Shown here piece by piece: positions 1-5,630 of a stretch of DNA of 6,951 nucleotides (positions within the stretch are counted from its first letter, which is position 1; each line of letters starts with the position of its first letter). The stretch lies in assembly GCA_947464705.1 (NCBI GenBank), contig CANHYD010000123.1:1-6951 (forward strand), read 5' to 3'. Made by a program: the position numbers and the translations under genes. Below the pieces are notes generated by a model, which saw only the letters and a list, made by a program, of their open reading frames with translations, was not told the origin of the DNA and made no database searches. Source of the stretch: Verrucomicrobiota bacterium. GTDB lineage: Bacteria; Verrucomicrobiota; Verrucomicrobiia; Limisphaerales; UBA9464.

Positions 1-165
1 GCCAGTTTCGTGGGCTACGGCGCGGTGGCTGGGCGATTCTTATCACCATCCTTGCGTTCCCAACTCGGCGCGACCGGCGAGGTGTTGCAAGCCGCGGGCG
101 GACTGCTGGTGCTCTTCTTGTTTGCCCGGGCCCTGTATCGCCGGAAACTCTTCCTCCGATTGTAA
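1..165 (+). CDS. C-terminal end of a membrane protein, possibly DedA/VTT family (5' end outside window)
   Basis: Frame 1 is open from the window edge to a TAA at 163-165, giving the last 54 residues of a protein whose start lies outside. The fragment begins with a small-residue-rich stretch (ASFVGYGAVAGRFL), continues through a short polar segment, and then has a hydrophobic helix of about 17 residues (AAGGLLVLFLFARALY) ending in a basic tail (RRKLFLRL). A final membrane helix followed by an Arg/Lys-rich cytoplasmic tail with a ..RxxFLR.. pattern resembles the end of DedA/VTT-domain membrane proteins. The glycine-rich G.G...G stretch before it also fits that family. The fragment is too short to be certain, and any polytopic membrane protein could end this way. 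The next gene converges on it, 41 bases after the stop. No terminator with a T-run is visible between them. Confidence 0.6.
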   Translation, partial: ASFVGYGAVAGRFLSPSLRSQLGATGEVLQAAGGLLVLFLFARALYRRKLFLRL

Positions 166-206
166 GCCCCGGCACAACCGGAGCGATCCATCGAAACCGT
201 TCTAGC

Positions 207-686
207 TCAGGGGGCGACCTGGAGCCGCTCTTCCACCGCGTCGCGCTTCATGAGCAAACCTTGCTCCTTGTAGGCGCGGAGCACGAAGTGGGTCGCCGTC
301 GAGAGAACCCCCTGGATGGTGGACAACTTCTCGGAGACGAACGCGGCCACGTCGCGCAGGTCCGCACCTTCCACCTCGACCAGCAGGTCATAGCCGCCGG
401 ACATGAGGTGGCAGGACCGCACCTCTTCATAGCGGGAGATCCGCTCGGCGAGCTTGTCGAAACCGCCGCCGCGCTCCGGGGTGATCTTCACCTCGATCAT
501 CGCCCGAACCACATCGTGCCCGAGCTTCTCCTCGTTCACCACGGCCCGATAGCCCAGCAAGATCCCCTGGGCCTCCAGGCGGGAGATCTCGGCCCGGATC
601 TCCGATTCGGACCGACACAGCATCGCCGCCAGCGCGGCGGGACTCAGGGTGGCATCCTGGCGAAGAACCTTGATCAGCGCGTCCAT
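207..686 (-). CDS. Lrp/AsnC family transcriptional regulator
   Basis: A 159-residue protein, the normal size for one-HTH, one-RAM Lrp/AsnC regulators. Residues 1-50 form the winged HTH domain (LSPAALAAMLCRSESEIRAEISRLEAQGILLGY, with the typical 'EaqGIl.GYrA' wing). Residues 60-142 form the RAM effector/oligomerisation domain, with the expected 'MSGGYDLLVEVEG' segment (95-107) and the 'FVSEKLSTIQGVLSTATHFVL' strand-helix region. The frame is open 123 bases further upstream, but family alignment starts at MDALIK, so I chose the ATG at 686-684. The upstream extension is low-complexity and would overlap the divergent gene. The ribosome site is weak: a GAG five bases before the ATG. Lrp/AsnC proteins bind DNA as dimers or octamers, usually sense amino acids and often repress their own gene. 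The gene is apparently monocistronic, divergent from the propeller gene and convergent with the membrane-protein gene. The ligand cannot be read from the sequence. Confidence 0.93.
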   Translation of the reverse strand: MDALIKVLRQDATLSPAALAAMLCRSESEIRAEISRLEAQGILLGYRAVVNEEKLGHDVVRAMIEVKITPERGGGFDKLAERISRYEEVRSCHLMSGGYDLLVEVEGADLRDVAAFVSEKLSTIQGVLSTATHFVLRAYKEQGLLMKRDAVEERLQVAP

Positions 687-803
687 CGGCTCAGCAAACC
701 CCAGCCGTCCTGCGGATTGAAGGCATAAGTTGACCGATCGAGTCCCCACGGGGAGGACACTCGGGGTTTGACGGAGCGCCGCGGATCCGTCACCGCTTAA
801 CCC
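687..803. promoter_or_regulatory. Divergent intergenic region between the Lrp-type regulator and the propeller gene
   Basis: This 117-base gap separates two divergent starts, so it must hold both promoters. On the + strand TTGACC (730-735) and TTGACG (768-773) resemble -35 boxes, but neither has a convincing -10 at 16-18 bases. On the - strand TTATGC (reverse complement of 722-727) is a possible -10 without a clear -35. A dyad lies at 742-758: GTCC (742-745) pairs with GGAC (755-758), and CCCC (744-747) can alternatively pair with GGGG (750-753). Autoregulation by the adjacent Lrp-type protein is plausible from family behaviour, but no operator consensus can be demonstrated. Confidence 0.4.
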
Positions 804-2069
804 ATGCAACGCCCCCTGGCACTGGCTGCCCTAATCGCCACCTCGTTCGCCTCCTACGGAGCCGACTGGACCGAGTACCGCGGACCCCGCCACGACGGAT
901 CCACCCCGGAGAAGATCGCCACGACCTGGCCCGCCAGTGGGCCCAAGGTGCTGTGGAAGGTACCCAGCAGCGCCGGCTTCAGCTCCTTCGCCGTGGCCGG
1001 GGGCCGCTGCTTCACTCAAGAACTCCGCGATTCTGGCGGCGCAAAGCTGGAAACCCTCGTCGCCCGCGATGCCGACACCGGCAAAGAACTGTGGACCGCG
1101 GCCCTGGGATCGATGAAGACGGGCGACGGTGGCGATGACGGCACCCAAGACAACCGGGGCGGCGACGGCCCGCGTTCCACGCCTGCCGTGCAAGGCGGCC
1201 GGGTGTACACCTTCTCGGCCAAACTCGTGGTGCAAGCCTTCGATGCCAAGACCGGCCAAGAAGTGTGGAAGCGCGACCTCGCCAAGGATCACGCCGGTCG
1301 CAACATTTCCTGGCAAAACGCCCAATCCCCGGTGATTGAAGACGGCCGCGTCTTCGTGGCCGGCGGCGGCGCTGGCGAGAGCCTGATGGCTCTGGACGTC
1401 AAGACCGGCGCACCGATCTGGAAGACCGGCGACGAGAAGATCACCCACGCCTCCCCCGTCTTGGCCACGATCCACGGAGTGCGACAGGTCGTCTGGTTCC
1501 TCCAATCAGGACTGGTCTCGATGGACCCCAAAACCGGCACCGAGCTCTGGCGTCACAACTTCCCCTACAAAGTCTCCACGGCGGCCTCGCCGATCGTCTC
1601 CGGTGACTTGGTGTACTGCTCGGCCGGTTACGGCGTGGGCGCGGGTGCCGCCAAGGTGGCCAAGAACGGATCCCAGTGGACTGCCACCGAAGCCTATCGC
1701 TTCGCGGGCAACAAGCCCTTGGCCAACCACTGGTCCACGCCGGTGCTGAAAGACGGCCACCTCTTCGGCATGTTCCAGTTCAAGGAATACGGCAACGGCC
1801 CGGTGAAGTGCGTGGACATCGCCACCGGTACCGTGAAATGGGAGAAACCCGGATTCGGGCCCGGCCACGTGATCCTCACCGCCAGCGGCGTGTTGGCTCT
1901 CTCCGACGACGGGCACCTCGTACTCATCGACCCCAACACCTCGGCCTACAAGGAACTGGCCCGCGCCGACGTGCTCGATGGCAAGTGCTGGACCACCCCG
2001 GTGCTGGCCAACGGCAAGGTCTTTGCCCGCTCCACCAAGGAGGCTGTCTGCCTCGACCTCGGCCGCTGA
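804..2069 (+). CDS. Exported PQQ-binding-like beta-propeller repeat protein
   Basis: A 421-residue protein. A signal peptide is visible (residues 1-20, MQRPLALAALIATSFASYGA, probable cleavage before DW), so it should act in the periplasm or at the cell surface. The mature start, WTEYRGPRHDG, is the WxxxRGPxxDG pattern common in verrucomicrobial and planctomycetal propellers. PQQ-like blade signatures recur: ARDADTGKELW (88-98), AFDAKTGQEVW (145-155), ALDVKTGAPIW (196-206), SMDPKTGTELW (239-249) and CVDIATGTVKW (337-346). This gives six or more blades, counting a degenerate one near 374-384 (LIDPNTSAYKEL). I see no separate catalytic domain and no cytochrome c motif. A scaffold or BamB-like binding role is therefore as likely as a quinoprotein dehydrogenase, and cofactor binding is unproven. 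An in-frame TAA at 798-800 fixes the ATG at 804 as the first possible start. No Shine-Dalgarno sequence is seen. Confidence 0.9.
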   Translation: MQRPLALAALIATSFASYGADWTEYRGPRHDGSTPEKIATTWPASGPKVLWKVPSSAGFSSFAVAGGRCFTQELRDSGGAKLETLVARDADTGKELWTAALGSMKTGDGGDDGTQDNRGGDGPRSTPAVQGGRVYTFSAKLVVQAFDAKTGQEVWKRDLAKDHAGRNISWQNAQSPVIEDGRVFVAGGGAGESLMALDVKTGAPIWKTGDEKITHASPVLATIHGVRQVVWFLQSGLVSMDPKTGTELWRHNFPYKVSTAASPIVSGDLVYCSAGYGVGAGAAKVAKNGSQWTATEAYRFAGNKPLANHWSTPVLKDGHLFGMFQFKEYGNGPVKCVDIATGTVKWEKPGFGPGHVILTASGVLALSDDGHLVLIDPNTSAYKELARADVLDGKCWTTPVLANGKVFARSTKEAVCLDLGR

Positions 2070-2074
2070 GCCCA

Positions 2075-2085
2075 GTGTCCGACAC
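2075..2085. other. Small perfect palindrome in the convergent gap
   Basis: GTGTC-C-GACAC lies 5 bases after the stop of the propeller gene, in the 45-base gap before the convergent DUF1549/1553 stop at 2115. The stem is 5 bp with only one base between the arms and no T-run on either strand, so it is not a standard intrinsic terminator. It may be chance or may help bidirectional termination. Confidence 0.25.
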
Positions 2086-2114
2086 AGCCCTCCCGCTCCA
2101 ACGGACCCTCAGCC

Positions 2115-4850
2115 TCAATCAACGAACACGAATTCGTTCAGGTTGAGCATCAGGCGACAGGTGCTGGCCAAGCCATGCTGTTCGGTGTGGCGGACCAGCG
2201 CCTCGGACTCCTCGGCCGTCGGTCGGCGGCCGAAGGCCCAGCGCATCCCGAGCGAGACCCGTTCTGGGATCGTTGGGGCTTCGCGCTCCAACCGGACGGC
2301 CCAATGGCGGGACATGGAAACCGCCAGCTTGTGGTTCATCAGAGCCAGAGCTTGCAGGGCGTTGAGGGTCTCGTTGCGCCGGTCCACCGAGATCGACGGA
2401 TCCGCACAGTCCAGGGCCGCCATCATGGGCTGGGGTTGAGAGCGCACCAGGAATCGGTACACCGAGCGCCGGTGCGACTCGGGATCCTCCGGGTTGTGCA
2501 GCGCATACTCGTAGTGCGGCGAATGCTCCGGTCGTTCCACCACGAAATCTTTGAAACTGGGCCCACCGCGGCGTTCATCCAGGCGCCCCGACACCCAGAG
2601 CATGGAATCGCGGATCGCCTCGGCCTCCAACTTGCGACGATTCATGCGGCCGAGCAGTCGATTGTCTGAGTCACGCGCCATCCCCGGATGCGTCTCCGGA
2701 TTCGGAATCACCGAACTCTGCCGGTAGGTTCGACTGGTCACGAGGAGTCGGTGCAACGACTTGAGGGATTGGCCGTTGTCGCGGAACCACACCGCCAGCC
2801 AGTCCAGCAACTCCGGGTGACTGGGTGCCGTACCCATGCGGCCGAAATCATTGGCCGTCTCGACCAAGCCACGGCCGAAATGGTGCTGCCAGACCCGGTT
2901 CACAACGGACCTCCAAGTGAGCACATTCCCTGGATCGGCAATCCACTCGGCCAAGGCCACTCGGCGCTGGCCTTCCGGCAGGGCCGGATCGACCTCGAGT
3001 CCGCGGCTCAGGCCCAAGGACCGAGGCACGCCCGGCGTCACCTCATGGCCGGGTTTTCGCACATCCCCGCGCGCCAGCCAGTGGACGGGCCGCGGCTTGC
3101 CTCCGTTAGGGCCGGTACCCCGGAACGCACCACCCCCATGATGCACCGTGCCCGCGTAAACCACTCGCTGCATTGGAAGGGTTGAGATCTCTCGACTCAC
3201 CCCCTCCAGCTCGGAGCGGAGCGGAGTCAACCGGGCCACACTCGCGGCCAGAGCCGGCAAGCCCTCCAACGCCTTGCGATCCCTCCGCAGCCGATCCAAG
3301 GCCTCTCCCGCTGCAGCCTGAGTCCGCCCCGGAAACCATCCGTCGGTGAGATTGTCGCGACCCCAACGCGGACCGGCTTCGATGCTCTCGCTCGCGCTCA
3401 CGGGCATACCGAGGGCCAAATTGCTGCCCTGGGCATCCAAGACCTCCAACTCCGAAAGAGCAAAGATGAAGTCGTTCATTCGGGTCGCGAGACGCGTTGC
3501 CGTCACCCGCACGTAGCGCCCCCGCAAACCTGGCACCGGCACCTCCCGCGGTGTGACCCCAGGATTGGGCAAGTCGCCCTCGGTCTGATCCTCCACGCGT
3601 TGGACGCCGGCCTTGAATTCAGGATCGTCCGACAACTCCACCCGATACCGGAGCGGGAACCCGAACCCCTTGCCAATGCCATTGAAGTCATCGTGGCAAC
3701 CGGCATAGAGCAACCGATGAATCTCCACCGACCGACCCAGATCCACCTGCACCCACTGAACCACCTCGGGCTTCGACTGGATGGCTGAATGCCAGCCCAT
3801 CTCTGGCCGCACCGGCTCCTTGCTCCCGGCCTCCGCAGCGGCAACGCGTCGCTCGAGCAAGGCGAACCGACGTCCGCCCTGACGAATCATTTCCTCATCC
3901 AAGGCCTTCTTTTCCTGCATCAACTGGGCCTTGCGAGCCTCCAGAGATCGCCGACGAGCGGCCACCGCCGGATCGACATCGAACTTCCGGTCGGCCCGAT
4001 CGAGCGCGGCAAACACCGCCGTCAATTGGTAATACTCCTCGGATCGAACCGGATCGAACTTGTGATCGTGGCAGCGCGCACACTGCACCGTGGCGCTGTT
4101 GAAGGTATTCATCACCGTCGCCACCATGTCATCCCGGTCGAGCAATCGAGCGATCTTACCATCGGTCTTCGACTCTGGGACTTCGGCGTGGCCGATCAGG
4201 TCCCACGGCCCGGCCGAGATGAATCCAGTGGCCGTGATGCCGTCCTCAGTGTCCGGCCAGAGCACGTCGCCCGCGATCTGCTCCCGGATGAAGCGCGAAT
4301 ACGGTTTATCGGCATTCAGAGCCCGGATCACGTAATCCCGGTAAGGCCAAGCGTTGGGTCGCGGTTGATCCTTGTCGTACCCGTGCGTCTCCCCGTAGTG
4401 GACCACATCCAGCCAATGCCGAGCCCAACGCTCACCGTAGCGCGGCGACGCCAGCAATCGGTCCACGCACTGCTCATAAGCATCCGTCGACGGATCGTTC
4501 AAGAAAGCATCCATCTCCGCGGGCGTCGGCGGCAACCCGGTCAAATCGAGGCTCACCCGACGCAGCAACGTCCGCCGATCCGCCTCTGGCGCCGGTGGAA
4601 TCCCCTCCCGTTGCAAGCGGTCCCGAATGAAGCGGTCGACGGGATGCGAGACGGAGCCGACCGGAGCCCCCTCGACTACTGGAGTGGAGACCTCAGGCAC
4701 CTGCGGGGACAACAACGGTCGATACGACCAGTGAAGCCCATTCGTCGCCACAGCCCCCGAAACATCGCCCGGCAGGCACGCCCCGAAAACCGTTGCAAGC
4801 GCCACACCCCAAGCCCGGACCGAACGGGGAACAAACCGGGGAATCCTCAT
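2115..4850 (-). CDS. Exported DUF1549/DUF1553 (PSCyt2/PSD1) protein with CxxCH motif and embedded discoidin-like module
   Basis: A 911-residue protein. The signal peptide is residues 1-33 (RSVRAWGVALATVFGACL, then GDVSGA). DUF1549/PSCyt2 spans about 68-290, with RRVSLDLTGLPPTPAEMDAF, RYGERWARHWLDVVHYGET and the single c-type heme motif C257-A-R-C-H261 followed by DHKFDP. Residues 295-340 are a charged helix likely to be a coiled coil. Residues 345-475 are an F5/8 type C (discoidin)-like module (WVQVDLGRSVEIHRLLY, RYVRVTATRLATRMNDFIFALSELEV). Residues 478-510 (NLALGMPVSAS... NLTDG) look like the start of another. DUF1553/PSD1 spans about 590-890 (NRVWQHHFGRGLVETANDFG, RLLVTSRTYRQSS, NLNEFVFVD end). 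Function is unknown; roles in surface polysaccharide use have been proposed for the family. No N-terminal PSCyt1 domain and no neighbouring DUF1501 gene is seen. I chose the ATG at 4850-4848 because AAGGTG lies 7 bases upstream, a signal peptide follows, and the longer frame reads into repeats. Confidence 0.93.
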   Translation of the reverse strand: MRIPRFVPRSVRAWGVALATVFGACLPGDVSGAVATNGLHWSYRPLLSPQVPEVSTPVVEGAPVGSVSHPVDRFIRDRLQREGIPPAPEADRRTLLRRVSLDLTGLPPTPAEMDAFLNDPSTDAYEQCVDRLLASPRYGERWARHWLDVVHYGETHGYDKDQPRPNAWPYRDYVIRALNADKPYSRFIREQIAGDVLWPDTEDGITATGFISAGPWDLIGHAEVPESKTDGKIARLLDRDDMVATVMNTFNSATVQCARCHDHKFDPVRSEEYYQLTAVFAALDRADRKFDVDPAVAARRRSLEARKAQLMQEKKALDEEMIRQGGRRFALLERRVAAAEAGSKEPVRPEMGWHSAIQSKPEVVQWVQVDLGRSVEIHRLLYAGCHDDFNGIGKGFGFPLRYRVELSDDPEFKAGVQRVEDQTEGDLPNPGVTPREVPVPGLRGRYVRVTATRLATRMNDFIFALSELEVLDAQGSNLALGMPVSASESIEAGPRWGRDNLTDGWFPGRTQAAAGEALDRLRRDRKALEGLPALAASVARLTPLRSELEGVSREISTLPMQRVVYAGTVHHGGGAFRGTGPNGGKPRPVHWLARGDVRKPGHEVTPGVPRSLGLSRGLEVDPALPEGQRRVALAEWIADPGNVLTWRSVVNRVWQHHFGRGLVETANDFGRMGTAPSHPELLDWLAVWFRDNGQSLKSLHRLLVTSRTYRQSSVIPNPETHPGMARDSDNRLLGRMNRRKLEAEAIRDSMLWVSGRLDERRGGPSFKDFVVERPEHSPHYEYALHNPEDPESHRRSVYRFLVRSQPQPMMAALDCADPSISVDRRNETLNALQALALMNHKLAVSMSRHWAVRLEREAPTIPERVSLGMRWAFGRRPTAEESEALVRHTEQHGLASTCRLMLNLNEFVFVD

Positions 4851-4857
4851 AACCAGA

Positions 4858-4863
4858 CACCTT
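4858..4863 (-). promoter_or_regulatory. Ribosome binding site of the DUF1549/1553 gene
   Basis: AAGGTG on the minus strand, 7 bases before the ATG at 4850. It is the clearest Shine-Dalgarno sequence in the window, and it decides the start against the 46-codon upstream extension. Confidence 0.6.
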
Positions 4864-4868
4864 ATTTT

Positions 4869-4878
4869 CCCATCCCGC
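4869..4878 (+). repeat. Fragment of a right arm of the 110-bp structured repeat
   Basis: CCCATCCCGC is identical to the outer part of the type B right arm (for example 5610-5619). It lies only 6 bases beyond the Shine-Dalgarno site of the DUF1549/1553 gene, so repeat-derived sequence appears to reach into the gene's 5' leader. It is short, and chance similarity in GC-rich DNA cannot be excluded. Confidence 0.35.
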
Positions 4879-4913
4879 CCCCCACAAGCCCAACCGACCA
4901 CCCCGATCGCGCA

Positions 4914-4981
4914 CGCGCATCGCGCGAAAGCCCTCTCTTCAGAGCTTCCCTGCGAGCGCAGGACCCATCCCGCGAAAGCCC
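4914..4981 (+). repeat. Partial structured repeat, copy 1 (apical hairpin plus right half; mosaic)
   Basis: The apical hairpin is CGCGC (4914-4918), loop ATC, GCGCG (4922-4926), followed by GAAAGCC as in type A copies. The right half is type B: CTTCAGAGCTTC, then hairpin CCTGC (4949-4953), loop GAGC, GCAGG (4958-4962), then arm GGACCCATCCCGC (4961-4973). No left arm GCGGGATSGG is found upstream, so this copy is truncated on the side facing the DUF1549/1553 gene. The A/B mixture suggests recombination between subfamilies. Confidence 0.75.
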
Positions 4982-5029
4982 CACCCACGACTCAAAACCA
5001 CCATCTCCCCCAACATCACCCCCACACCC
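4981..5029 (+). repeat. 49-bp linker module, copy 1
   Basis: This C- and A-rich stretch contains CCACCCACGACTCAAAACC and ends CCCACACCC. It matches 6902-6950 at 47 of 49 positions; the differences are at 5010 (C against T) and 5020 (C against A). It sits directly after the right arm of repeat copy 1 and just before the left arm of copy 2, so it behaves as the spacer between successive elements. Confidence 0.85.
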
Positions 5030-5036
5030 AGCGGCA

Positions 5037-5150
5037 GCGGGATCGGGCCGGAACGAGCATTGGAGGCGATCACCCAACTCCTCGCGCAACAGCGCGAAAG
5101 CTCCTCCTCCCCCAAGCCTACCTGCGAGTGCAGGACCGATCCCGCGGAGC
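5037..5150 (+). repeat. Structured repeat, copy 2 (type A, full length)
   Basis: Left arm GCGGGATCGGGCC (5037-5049) is complementary to right arm GGACCGATCCCGC (5133-5145) except for one position. Apical hairpin: CGCGC (5083-5087), AACA, GCGCG (5092-5096). Side hairpin: CCTGC (5121-5125), GAGT, GCAGG (5130-5134), which abuts the right arm and shares two G residues with it. The middle segment TTGGAGG can pair with CCCCCAA with one mismatch. The copy is closely similar to 6784-6898 and is a divergent homologue of the type B copies. Confidence 0.85.
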
Positions 5151-5225
5151 GCCCTCGAGGCACTGATCCCCAGCGCCAGCCCCGGCACTCTGCCACCGCA
5201 CCGCAAAATAGGTGAGCGCGCCCGA
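5151..5225. other. Spacer between repeats; nothing recognised
   Basis: This 75-base GC-rich stretch lies between repeat copy 2 and the multi-hairpin element. I see no gene, no repeat shared with the rest of the window and no clear regulatory site in it. Confidence 0.5.
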
Positions 5226-5326
5226 GGGTATGCGGCGTTCCTTCAGAACGCTCCGCTTGTGCGCCATACCCGGGGTTTCACCCCGGGCTGGTATGCGGTG
5301 CCCCGTTGGGGCACTCCGAACGCCGC
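5226..5326 (+). repeat. Multi-hairpin palindromic element with 9-bp terminal inverted repeats
   Basis: Outer inverted repeat: GCGGCGTTC (5232-5240) against GAACGCCGC (5318-5326), perfect over 9 bp. Inside are three hairpins. GCGTTC (5235-5240)/GAACGC (5246-5251) has a 5-base loop and competes with the outer stem. CATACC (5265-5270)/GGTATG (5290-5295) encloses CGGGGT (5271-5276)/ACCCCG (5280-5285) with loop TTC. GTGCCCC (5298-5304)/GGGGCAC (5308-5314) has loop GTT. GGGTATG (5226-5232) can also pair with CATACCC (5265-5271). It is unrelated in sequence to the 110-bp family and occurs once here. It looks like a small non-autonomous palindromic element; an RNA role is possible but unproven. Confidence 0.8.
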
Positions 5327-5330
5327 ACCT

Positions 5331-5365
5331 CCCTGCGAGAGCAGGCCCCATCCCGCGAAAGCCCC
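5331..5365 (+). repeat. Partial structured repeat, copy 3 (right arm only)
   Basis: Side hairpin CCTGC (5332-5336), GAGA, GCAGG (5341-5345), then CCCCATCCCGC and the GCCCC tail. No left arm or apical hairpin precedes it; the multi-hairpin element ends at 5326 instead. Most likely that element, or a recombination event, replaced the left part of this copy. Confidence 0.75.
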
Positions 5366-5382
5366 ACCAATATTTCAGCGGA

Positions 5383-5492
5383 GCGGGATGGGTCCGTAGC
5401 GAGCTCTGGAAGCGAACACCCGAACTCTGGCGCGAAGCGCCAAGACTGAACCTTCAGAGCTTCCCTGCGAGCGCTGGCCCGGTCCCGCGGAG
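5383..5492 (+). repeat. Structured repeat, copy 4 (type B, decayed right arm)
   Basis: Left arm GCGGGATGGGTCC (5383-5395), apical hairpin TGGCGC (5428-5433), GAA, GCGCCA (5437-5442), and middle stem AGCTCTG against CAGAGCT. The right side has drifted: the side hairpin reads CCTGC/GCTGG (5464-5468/5473-5477, one mismatch), and the arm is GGCCCGGTCCCGC (5476-5488) instead of GGACCCATCCCGC. It forms a tandem pair with copy 5 at a period of about 131 bases. Confidence 0.85.
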
Positions 5493-5513
5493 CCCCACCA
5501 ATACTCCAGCGGA

Positions 5514-5624
5514 GCGGGATGGGTCCGTAGCGAGCTCTGGAAGCGAACACCCGGACTCTGGCGCAAAGCGCCAAGGCTGAACCTTCAGAGCTTCCCTGCG
5601 AGCGCAGGACCCATCCCGCGGAGC
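5514..5624 (+). repeat. Structured repeat, copy 5 (type B, best-preserved)
   Basis: Left arm GCGGGATGGGTCC (5514-5526) is a perfect 13-base complement of right arm GGACCCATCCCGC (5607-5619). The middle stem is AGCTCTG-(bulged G)-AAG against CTTCAGAGCT. Apical hairpin: TGGCGC (5559-5564), AAA, GCGCCA (5568-5573). Side hairpin: CCTGC (5595-5599), GAGC, GCAGG (5604-5608). The copy ends about six bases from the lpxD stop codon at 5631, so it would lie at the 3' end of an lpxD transcript, in antisense orientation to the form described here. Confidence 0.88.
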
Positions 5625-5630
5625 CCCCGC

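Noticed and set aside
166..206. Intrinsic terminator in the first convergent gap
   Set aside because: Only a weak CCGG/CCGG pairing is present and no T-run follows on either strand.
261..728. + strand open frame of 155 codons opposite the regulator
   Set aside because: It is antisense to the clear Lrp/AsnC gene, has no recognisable domain and is His/Gly/Leu-rich as expected for a shadow frame.
687..809. Longer N-terminus for the Lrp-type regulator starting at 809
   Set aside because: The additional 41 residues match no Lrp/AsnC domain, would overlap the divergent gene's start and would consume the shared promoter region.
5226..5326. tRNA or cloverleaf RNA gene
   Set aside because: The multi-hairpin shape suggests a cloverleaf, but arm lengths and loops (three-base loops TTC and GTT, no T-loop or anticodon arm consensus, no CCA-compatible acceptor) do not fit a tRNA.
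3789..5399. Long + strand open frame of 536 codons
   Set aside because: It lies antisense to the well-supported DUF1549/1553 gene and then runs through the repeats. Its product is Arg/Pro/His-rich with no recognisable domain, typical of a shadow frame in GC-rich DNA.
4914..5624. CRISPR array
   Set aside because: Repeats are about 110 bases with long internal stems, spacers are similar to each other rather than unique, and no cas gene is present.
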